Shown in pieces: positions 1 to 5,098 of a DNA stretch of 5,098 nt. Under the pieces are notes generated by a model. It saw nothing but the letters and a program-made list of their open reading frames with translations. It did no database searches and was not told the DNA's origin. A program made the translations under genes and the position numbers. The DNA comes from Verrucomicrobiota bacterium (GTDB lineage: Bacteria; Verrucomicrobiota; Verrucomicrobiia; Limisphaerales; UBA1100): positions 1 to 5,098 of the forward strand of contig DQLO01000119.1 in the NCBI GenBank assembly GCA_015660155.1, in the 5' to 3' direction. How positions within the stretch are numbered: the first letter of the stretch is position 1; each line of letters starts with the position of its first letter.

Positions 1-1
1 C

Positions 2-385
2 AAATTAGTTTTCGCAATTGCCTGCGCTGCGTGCCATCGACTGCGCGGCCAAGGCGGCAACATCGGCCCCAACCTTGACGCCTATCAACTCAACAATCCC
101 GGCTTCCTCATCCCCGCCGTGGTCGACCCCAGCCTCGGCATCCGCGAGGAATACGCCGGCTTCAACGTCGTCACTAAGGACAACCAACGCCTCACCGGCT
201 TCATCGCGCAGAACGCGCCGCAGTTCATCGTGCTGCGCGACCTCGCCCAAAACTCAATCACTTTGCCTCGCAACGAAATCAAAGACCTCCAAGCAATGCC
301 CGTCTCGCTCATGCCCGAAGGCATTCTCGACGCATTGACGCAGCAGCAAGTGCGGGACTTGTTTGCGTTTCTGATGCAGAAGTAG
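2..385 (+). CDS. C-terminal part of a PVC-type haem-binding (c-type cytochrome) protein, 5' end outside window
   Basis: This is the last 127 residues of a protein that begins before the window; the frame is open from base 2 to the TAG at 383-385. A CAACH motif at bases 23-37 (visible residues 8-12) is a CxxCH covalent haem site, followed by [11 protein letters not shown], the usual loop after the haem in class I cytochromes c. Near the end, [12 protein letters not shown] (about residues 102-113) carries Met104, the likely second axial ligand (Met99 is the alternative), and the protein closes with a short helix, [11 protein letters not shown]. This order matches the haem-binding C-terminal domain that ends many large planctomycete/verrucomicrobial proteins, often after a beta-propeller dehydrogenase-like part and HEAT repeats. 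Such proteins are expected to be exported and to pass electrons from an oxidation reaction; the substrate cannot be told here because the catalytic part is missing. A GTG at 119 would give a shorter reading frame but would cut off the haem site, so it is not a real start. Confidence 0.87.
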   Translation, partial: KLVFAIACAACHRLRGQGGNIGPNLDAYQLNNPGFLIPAVVDPSLGIREEYAGFNVVTKDNQRLTGFIAQNAPQFIVLRDLAQNSITLPRNEIKDLQAMPVSLMPEGILDALTQQQVRDLFAFLMQK

Positions 386-391
386 TGGCCC

Positions 392-400
392 TTTTTTTAA
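392..400 (+). other. T-tract after the haem-protein gene, without a clear hairpin
   Basis: Seven T residues (392-398) followed by AA lie 6 bases after the stop codon of the haem-protein gene. The position would suit the U-run of an intrinsic terminator, but I find no convincing GC-rich stem just upstream; only weak pairing between GGGAC near 354 and GGCCC near 387 is possible, and that would lie across the stop codon. It is recorded as a possible transcription end, not a supported terminator. The tract also directly abuts the tandem repeat that follows. Confidence 0.3.
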
Positions 401-435
401 CGCAGAGGACGCAGAGGACGCAGAGGACGCAGAGG
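401..435 (+). repeat. Tandem 9-base repeat CGCAGAGGA, nearly four copies
   Basis: Three perfect copies of CGCAGAGGA (401-409, 410-418, 419-427) and an 8-base partial fourth (428-435) lie head to tail in the spacer between the haem-protein gene and dapL. Read on the other strand it gives CTCTGCGTC units, which encode a false Leu-Cys-Val repeat. From memory, similar runs, often next to a T- or A-tract as here, occur between genes in many unrelated bacterial genomes; their role is not known to me. A copy-number-variable spacer element is the safest reading. Confidence 0.9.
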
Positions 436-479
436 CGCACTTGCAACCCCACGCGCCATCCGCTAACGTCCGCCCTCCG

Positions 480-1718
480 ATGGCTTTCATTAACGAGCAT
501 TATTTGAAACTGCAGGCGGGTTATCTCTTCCCCGAGATTAGCCGCCGCGTAAAGGAATTTACTGAGGCCAACCCCGTGGCCGCCGCGCGGCTCATTCGCT
601 GCGGCATTGGCGATGTGACCGAGGCGCTGCCGCCCGCTTGCACCGAGGCGCTGCACGCCGCCGTCGACGAAATGGCCGACCGCGAAACCTTCAAAGGTTA
701 CGGCCCCGAGCACGGCTATGAATTTCTGCGCGAGGCGATTTCGGAAAACGACTTTCGAGCGCGCGGCATCAACGTGAGCGCCGATGAAATTTTTGTGTCC
801 GACGGCGCCAAGTGCGACACCGCGAACATCCTCGACATTCTCGGCCACCAAAACCGCATCGCCATCACCGACCCCGTTTATCCCGTTTACCTCGACACCA
901 ACGTGATGGTCGGCCACACCGATGCCGCCAACGACGCGGGCCAATACGGCGGCATCATTTACCTGCCTTGCACTGAGGAAAACAATTTTGTGCCCGCTAC
1001 CCCCGATGAAAAGGCGGACATTATTTACCTGTGCTACCCCAACAACCCCACCGGCGCCACCGCCACGCGCGAGCAGCTCGCCGATTGGGTGGCGTACGCG
1101 AAAGAAAACAACGCGCTCATTTTGTTCGATGCCGCGTACGAGGCGTTCATCCAAGACGCCGACATCCCGCATTCGATTTATGAAATCGACGGCGCGCGCG
1201 AATGCGCTATCGAGTTCCGCAGCTTCTCCAAAAACGCCGGCTTCACCGGCACTCGCTGCGCCTTCACCGTAATTCCCAAAGAACTCACCGGCACCGACGC
1301 CCAAGGCAACGCGCACAGTTTGCACAGCTTGTGGTCGCGCCGCACCGCCACGAAATTCAATGGCACCAGTTACCCCATCCAAAAAGCCGCCGAAGCTGTG
1401 TACAGCGACGCCGGCAAAACCCAAGTGCAGGAACTCGTCGCGCACTACATGGGCAACGCCAAAATCCTGCGCGAAGCCGCCAGCGCTGCGGGGCTGAAAG
1501 TTTTCGGTGGTATCAACGCCCCGTACATTTGGCTCAAGACCCCCAACGGCGCACCGAGCTGGGATCTCTTCGACCGCGTCCTCAACGAAGCCGCCGTGGT
1601 CATCACCCCCGGCGCCGGCTTCGGCAACGCCGGCGAAGGCTACTTCCGCATCAGCGCCTTCAACAGCCGCGCCAACGCCGAGGAAGTCGCGGAGCGGATT
1701 GGGAAAATGAAGTGGTAA
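480..1718 (+). CDS. dapL: LL-diaminopimelate aminotransferase (DapL)
   Basis: A PLP-dependent aminotransferase (fold type I, class I/II) that makes LL-2,6-diaminopimelate from tetrahydrodipicolinate with glutamate as amino donor (EC 2.6.1.83), bypassing the succinylated or acetylated steps of lysine and peptidoglycan precursor synthesis in the cytosol. The protein is 412 residues, the normal length. It opens with the family-typical [18 protein letters not shown]. Visible marks are [10 protein letters not shown] at 71-80, the cofactor phosphate-binding SDGAK at 107-111, YPNNPTG at 186-192, Asp217 and Tyr220 facing the PLP ring, the Schiff-base Lys251 in [12 protein letters not shown], and the carboxylate-binding Arg390 in YFRIS. 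ATG480 is chosen because the family N-terminus starts there; an upstream in-frame TTG at 441 adds 13 unrelated residues. No Shine-Dalgarno is visible before the ATG; the stretch is pyrimidine-rich (CCGCCCTCCG). No other lysine-pathway gene is next to it. DapL is well known in Chlamydiae and Verrucomicrobia, which fits the host guess. Confidence 0.96.
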   Translation: MAFINEHYLKLQAGYLFPEISRRVKEFTEANPVAAARLIRCGIGDVTEALPPACTEALHAAVDEMADRETFKGYGPEHGYEFLREAISENDFRARGINVSADEIFVSDGAKCDTANILDILGHQNRIAITDPVYPVYLDTNVMVGHTDAANDAGQYGGIIYLPCTEENNFVPATPDEKADIIYLCYPNNPTGATATREQLADWVAYAKENNALILFDAAYEAFIQDADIPHSIYEIDGARECAIEFRSFSKNAGFTGTRCAFTVIPKELTGTDAQGNAHSLHSLWSRRTATKFNGTSYPIQKAAEAVYSDAGKTQVQELVAHYMGNAKILREAASAAGLKVFGGINAPYIWLKTPNGAPSWDLFDRVLNEAAVVITPGAGFGNAGEGYFRISAFNSRANAEEVAERIGKMKW

Positions 1719-1788
1719 TTTTCAAGGCTCAATCTTCAAGGAAAGTCCAATCCAAGGATATTTGAAAATTGATAATTGATATTTGAAA
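1717..1788. repeat. AT-rich spacer with direct and inverted short repeats
   Basis: The 85 bases between dapL and the permease gene are much more AT-rich than the genes. GATATTTGAAA occurs twice (1757-1767 and 1778-1788, 21 bases apart), TTCAAGG occurs twice (1721-1727, 1735-1741), and AATTTTCAA at 1717-1725, starting in the dapL stop codon, is the perfect inverted match of TTGAAAATT at 1762-1770 with 36 bases between. The long loop and AT-rich stem make a strong intrinsic terminator unlikely. The region must contain the dapL 3' end and either the permease promoter or a link within one transcript; I see no promoter hexamers at a convincing spacing. Confidence 0.7.
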
Positions 1789-1803
1789 CTTTACCCTCCC
1801 CCC

Positions 1804-3270
1804 GTGGATCCGTTCCTTCTGCTTCTCATCGGCTTAGCCACGGTGCTGACCGGCATCCTTTGGCTTCGGCTGCATCCGTTCATTGCCCTGTTCGTTGCCG
1901 CGCTGTTGATTTCTGGTATCACGCCCGATACGCAAGTGGCCAATGCGTTGGCGGAGAAAACCATCAGCGAGCGCGTCAAACAAACCGGCGCGAATCTCAC
2001 GAAAATTGAGCAGGCGGAAATCCGAAACGCAAAAACGGATTACGCCAAAAGCACTGCGCCCATCCAGCGCATCACGCGGGAGTTTGGCATCACCTTTGGC
2101 AAAATCGGATTGGTCATCGCGTTGGCTTGTCTGATCGGTCGTTGCCTGCTTGCCAGTGGCGCGGCGGATCGCATTGTGCGCGCGGCGCTGAGCGTGGTGG
2201 GCGAACGCGGCGCGCCGGTGGCATTTCTCGGCAGCGGCTTTGCGCTGGGCATTCCGGTTTTTTTTGACAGCCTTTTCCTGCTCGCCATCCCATTGGCCAA
2301 AGCGATGTGGCTAAAACTGCGCAAAAATTATCTGCTGCTCATCGTGGCCATCATCGCCGGCGGCTCGATGACTCACTCGCTGGTGCCGCCCACCCCGGGC
2401 CCCTTGTACGTGGCCAGCGCGCTGGGCATCAACATTGGCACAATGATTTTGGCCGGCCTCGTCGTGGGACTATTCACCGCCAGCGCGGGTTATCTTTATG
2501 GAGCTTGGCTCAACCGGCGGATGGATATTCCATTCCGTGAAACGCCCGATGCCATTAAAAAACTGGAGTCGCTTTCCGCCAAGGACACCGCCGAGTTGCC
2601 TTCCCTCTTTGCCTCGCTGCTGCCCATCGTGTTGCCCGTGCTGCTCATTGCGGGCGGCACGTTGATTGCCCAAACAGAAGCCTCGGTGGATTTGAAAAAC
2701 ATTTTCAAATTGTTGGGAGACAAAAACATCGCGCTAGCGATCGCCGCCGGCCTTGCGTTGTTCACGCTTGCCCATCATCTCAAAAATAAAAAAGAACTCG
2801 CCGAGCAAATGCAGAGCGCACTGCAGGAAGCGGGTTTGATTATTTTGATTTGCTGCGCCGGCGGCGCGTTTGGGGCCATCCTGCTGCAAACCGGCATCGG
2901 GCCGCATTTGCAATCCAAAGTGGGCGAAGGCACGAACAGTTTGTGGCTGTTGCCGCTGGCGTTTTTGGTGACCACTGTCATCCGCGCCGCGCAAGGCTCG
3001 GCCACGGTGGCGATGATTACGGCCGTGGGCATTGTGGGCAGCTTCGCCGTGGGCAATCTCGACTACCATCCCGTTTACCTCGCGCTCGCCATTGGCTGCG
3101 GCTCCAAGCCTTTGCCTTGGATGAATGACAGTGGCTTTTGGGTGATCAGTAAAATGAGCGGCATGACTGAAAAAGAAACGCTGCTCACCTTCACCGCCAC
3201 GCTCTCGATCATGGGCGTGGTGGGAATCGTCGTGACGATGATTGGCGCGAAATTATTTCCGATGGTTTAG
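1804..3270 (+). CDS. GntP-family permease (gluconate / sugar-acid : H+ symporter type)
   Basis: An inner-membrane secondary transporter of the GntP family, which takes up gluconate and related sugar or hydroxy acids with protons; the exact substrate cannot be read from sequence. From GTG1804 it has 488 residues, about 40-50 more than E. coli GntT-like members. Hydrophobic segments fill most of it, starting with DPFLLLLIGLATVLTGILW. Family marks, in order: GIPVFFDSLFLL (about 149-160), THSLVPPTPGP (190-200), RAAQGSATVA (394-403) and CGSKPLPWMNDSGFW (432-446). The added length is mainly a charged, Ala/Lys/Glu-rich segment at about 48-94, between the first hydrophobic hairpin and the next membrane segment. 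Start choice: an in-frame TTG at 1783 would add MKLYPPP, but it lies inside a copy of the spacer's 11-base direct repeat, whereas GTG1804 gives a compact hydrophobic N-terminus; neither has a Shine-Dalgarno. The gene lies 85 bases after dapL on the same strand, and its last 18 bases overlap the end of the opposing hydrolase gene. Confidence 0.92.
   Translation: MDPFLLLLIGLATVLTGILWLRLHPFIALFVAALLISGITPDTQVANALAEKTISERVKQTGANLTKIEQAEIRNAKTDYAKSTAPIQRITREFGITFGKIGLVIALACLIGRCLLASGAADRIVRAALSVVGERGAPVAFLGSGFALGIPVFFDSLFLLAIPLAKAMWLKLRKNYLLLIVAIIAGGSMTHSLVPPTPGPLYVASALGINIGTMILAGLVVGLFTASAGYLYGAWLNRRMDIPFRETPDAIKKLESLSAKDTAELPSLFASLLPIVLPVLLIAGGTLIAQTEASVDLKNIFKLLGDKNIALAIAAGLALFTLAHHLKNKKELAEQMQSALQEAGLIILICCAGGAFGAILLQTGIGPHLQSKVGEGTNSLWLLPLAFLVTTVIRAAQGSATVAMITAVGIVGSFAVGNLDYHPVYLALAIGCGSKPLPWMNDSGFWVISKMSGMTEKETLLTFTATLSIMGVVGIVVTMIGAKLFPMV
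3253..3270. other. Tail-to-tail overlap of permease and hydrolase genes
   Basis: The permease stop TAG (3268-3270) lies beyond the minus-strand hydrolase stop TAA (3255-3253), so 18 bases code on both strands: LFPMV for the permease C-terminus and the last five codons (LNHRK) of the hydrolase. No hairpin followed by a T-run is visible around this junction on either strand, so both transcripts probably run into the opposing gene. Confidence 0.85.
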
Positions 3271-5098
3271 TTTGGAACGCTGCCGCACAAGGTCGAGCAC
3301 TTGCGCGGGCGTCACGATGCGGGAAATGTTCAAATAATCCGGCTGCGTCTTGTCGTCTTTTGGATAGTTGAGCACACTCACCGTTTCAACTTTTTCGTAC
3401 AGCGATGCCAGCGAAACGAGACTGGCGGCATCCCCATCTCCTTTCAAAGTGATGGGGCAATCGTAGCCCAGTTCGCGCAGCACTTGCACGCAACGCCGCA
3501 CATCCCAAACTTGCATTCCGGCAAGCGTTTGGCCGAGCAACATAAACCGACGGCGGGTTTGGATACGGTGAGATTTGTCATCCGACAACGCAGTCCGGAC
3601 CACGCCGCGTGGCGCAAAAGCAACGTACAGCACATCACTGTTTTCCGCCGGGCCTTGTTGCAAATCGTTTTCTCCGTTAAGCACTTTCAACTCGATCCGT
3701 TTGGGATTCTTCAGTCCTGAACGATACATCAAATAAACACCCAGCCGGATTTTTTCCTGACTGTCAAAATCAACCGATTCCAACACCACCCCGTTCCGTT
3801 CAACTTTGGAAACACGTTTTTCATTCAACGGCACATCCTTTTCCGGCCAACCGCCGAAGGTTTTTTTTCGCAGCAACGCGATGGTTTCTTTGCCGACTTT
3901 TTGGTTTTTGGGTGCCAATTGGGTGAAACTTTCCTGAATCTTTGTGTTGATTTGATCGGCGGGAAGTTTGTCAAACACCCTCAATTGTTCCGGTTCAAAA
4001 AGTTTTTCAGCGGTGATGGTGATCGGTGGCTCCGCGCCTTTGAGATGGCGGTTGAACCAATTGAAGGCGGGCACGCGCAGTGGCTGCGTATCGCTGTGAC
4101 CTCCGGGAATGATGACGAGGCCGAGCTTGTCGCGCGCGCCGTGGAGGTCATAAATTTTACGCGCTCCGTTGAACACCCGCGTCACGCCATCGAGCGGGAA
4201 GATTCGGTCATCGTCCGTGTTGAGAATCATCAACGGCCGCGGCGCGACGAGCGCGGCGACTTGGCCGAAATCCCAGCGGTACGTGTTCACGTGAAACATG
4301 CAATCGCAATGCCCTTCCACCACTCCGTGCGCGAGGCGGCCGCTGTTGGGGAAGCCGGCGTAGACGTGGTTTTTCAAATCCGCAATGCCGGCCACCGGCG
4401 CGGAAACTTTGATGCGCTCGTCGAGCACGGAAATCCACCAACTGTATGCGCCGCCACCACTGCGACCGGTGACGCCAAAGCGTTTCTTGTCCACGAACTT
4501 CAGCGTCTCCAAATAATCCAACGCACGAATGCAATTCCACGCTTCCACGGCGGCGGAGGAATAGCCGCGCGAATTCCACCACCACATATCGTGATTGTAC
4601 GTGCCGTGATGGATGCCTTCGATTTCGCCCAACTGCAGTGTGTCGATGACGAGACAAACGTAGCCGTTGCGCGCAAACCAAATGCCGTGGTGTTGATAGT
4701 GTACTTTGTTGCCGTAGCTCACGCCGTCCTTTTTCACGCGGCCGTGGCCGCACACGTAAAGAATTGTCGGCGCGGGTTTCTTAATATTTTTCGGCACATA
4801 AAGATTGGCGGTGACGTACAGTCCCGGCTTCGATTGGAAATGAACTTTCCAAACCTCGAACTCTGCGTGCTGCAATTTGCCGGTGACCGTCGCCTTGAGC
4901 GGCGTGCGTGGCGGCATTGGATCGAGCCCCAGCATCTCGTGCATCTCGCGTCGATACCGCACCTTTCGCGTGTTCCAGTCTTCGAGCGTCTTGATGTCCT
5001 TTAGGGAATGGGCGGCGATGCGATCGGTTTCGTGCTTGAAATAGGCGGCGAACATTCGGTCACCCTCCGTCTTGAACAAGGCAGCCGGGGCGGCTTGG
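3253..5098 (-). CDS. Large alpha/beta hydrolase, acetyl-xylan-esterase-like, with degenerate second half; N-terminus at window edge
   Basis: Probably an esterase of the acetyl xylan esterase / dienelactone hydrolase-like group; substrate unknown. The frame is open through the right edge, so the gene may start outside. Counting TTG5079 as residue 1, an N-terminal helical part (9-60, with MLGLDPMPPRTPL) leads into the hydrolase domain: oxyanion region CGHGR (110-114), LVIDTLQLGEIEG (143-155), an aromatic patch DMWWWNSRGY (164-173), nucleophile elbow GRSGG with Ser207, EGHCDCMF (255-262), acid Asp291 in DDDRIFP and His328 in GGHSD. A linker (about 350-430) precedes a second region (about 430-605) that resembles another hydrolase core (LLGQTLAGMQVWDVRRCVQVLREL, 514-537) but has no GxSxG serine where expected (KGDGDAA, 546-552). 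Start options: ATG5055 has GGAGG eight bases upstream, while the frame beyond it reads QAAPAALFKTEGDR, which looks like the end of a signal peptide. If the latter is right, the protein is exported. It converges with, and overlaps, the permease gene by 18 bases. Confidence 0.9.
   Translation of the reverse strand, partial: QAAPAALFKTEGDRMFAAYFKHETDRIAAHSLKDIKTLEDWNTRKVRYRREMHEMLGLDPMPPRTPLKATVTGKLQHAEFEVWKVHFQSKPGLYVTANLYVPKNIKKPAPTILYVCGHGRVKKDGVSYGNKVHYQHHGIWFARNGYVCLVIDTLQLGEIEGIHHGTYNHDMWWWNSRGYSSAAVEAWNCIRALDYLETLKFVDKKRFGVTGRSGGGAYSWWISVLDERIKVSAPVAGIADLKNHVYAGFPNSGRLAHGVVEGHCDCMFHVNTYRWDFGQVAALVAPRPLMILNTDDDRIFPLDGVTRVFNGARKIYDLHGARDKLGLVIIPGGHSDTQPLRVPAFNWFNRHLKGAEPPITITAEKLFEPEQLRVFDKLPADQINTKIQESFTQLAPKNQKVGKETIALLRKKTFGGWPEKDVPLNEKRVSKVERNGVVLESVDFDSQEKIRLGVYLMYRSGLKNPKRIELKVLNGENDLQQGPAENSDVLYVAFAPRGVVRTALSDDKSHRIQTRRRFMLLGQTLAGMQVWDVRRCVQVLRELGYDCPITLKGDGDAASLVSLASLYEKVETVSVLNYPKDDKTQPDYLNISRIVTPAQVLDLVRQRSKLNHRK
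5064..5068 (-). promoter_or_regulatory. Possible ribosome binding site for an internal ATG start of the hydrolase
   Basis: On the minus strand GGAGG stands eight bases before the ATG at 5055-5053, a good Shine-Dalgarno match and spacing. If used, the hydrolase would begin MFAAYFKHETDR and lack a signal peptide. The same bases read as codons for Thr-Glu-Gly in the longer open frame, so the match may be chance. Confidence 0.35.

Noticed and set aside
401..435. Tandem repeat as a CRISPR array
   Set aside because: The unit is 9 bases with no spacers between copies, so it cannot be a CRISPR array.
309..1445. Long 378-residue minus-strand reading frame opposite dapL
   Set aside because: It lies antisense to a gene with full family motifs, is low in complexity (Gly/Ala/Val/Arg-rich), includes the false Leu-Cys-Val translation of the tandem repeat, and matches no family I recognise. 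GC-rich codon use creates such shadows.
1717..1770. Inverted pair AATTTTCAA / TTGAAAATT as an intrinsic terminator of dapL
   Set aside because: The stem is AT-rich, the loop is 36 bases, and no T-run follows, so it does not meet the form of a Rho-independent terminator.
1783..1803. TTG1783 as the permease start
   Set aside because: It lies within the second copy of an intergenic direct repeat, has no ribosome binding site, and adds a Pro-rich stretch; GTG1804 gives a more natural N-terminus. It is not fully excluded.
3861..3868. Eight-base T/A homopolymer in the hydrolase gene (and T8 at 2258-2265 in the permease) as a frameshift or phase-variation site
   Set aside because: Both frames continue intact through the tracts into conserved sequence, the runs encode ordinary Lys-Lys and Phe-Phe pairs, and no stimulatory structure or alternative product is evident.
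3901..5004. 367-residue plus-strand reading frame opposite the hydrolase
   Set aside because: It is antisense to the hydrolase, whose catalytic motifs are intact on the other strand. The plus-strand product shows no recognisable domain and has the composition of a mirrored frame.

Overview
The window looks like chromosomal DNA from a member of the PVC superphylum, most likely a Verrucomicrobiota bacterium. Three things suggest this: a c-type cytochrome tail of the kind common at the ends of large planctomycete and verrucomicrobial membrane-bound dehydrogenase-like proteins, the DapL route to diaminopimelate/lysine, and a large two-part alpha/beta hydrolase of a type I associate with this group. 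The phylum is an inference from protein types, not from a marker gene. Coding DNA is GC-rich and the short spacers differ sharply from it.

Layout on the + strand: positions 2-385 hold the C-terminal end of a haem-binding protein that starts before the window. A 94-base spacer follows, with a T-tract and a CGCAGAGGA tandem repeat. Next are dapL (480-1718), an AT-rich spacer with short direct and inverted repeats, and a GntP-family permease (start probably 1804, stop at 3270). On the - strand, a long alpha/beta hydrolase/acetyl-xylan-esterase-like gene runs from the right edge (5098, N-terminus cut off) to 3253. Its stop lies inside the 3' end of the permease gene, so the two genes converge and overlap by 18 bases.

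How the genes may work together: dapL is a housekeeping biosynthetic gene with no visible lysine-pathway neighbour. The permease (gluconate/sugar-acid type) and the esterase-like hydrolase could both serve the use of plant- or algal-derived acidic sugars, but they are on opposite strands and do not share an operon, so this is a guess from family membership. The four genes account for nearly all of the window. I saw no tRNA, rRNA, CRISPR array, transposase or clear defence or mobile system, and nothing I can honestly call a new system. The more unusual points are the extra charged segment in the permease, the serine-less second half of the hydrolase, the tail-to-tail gene overlap, and the two repeat-bearing spacers.
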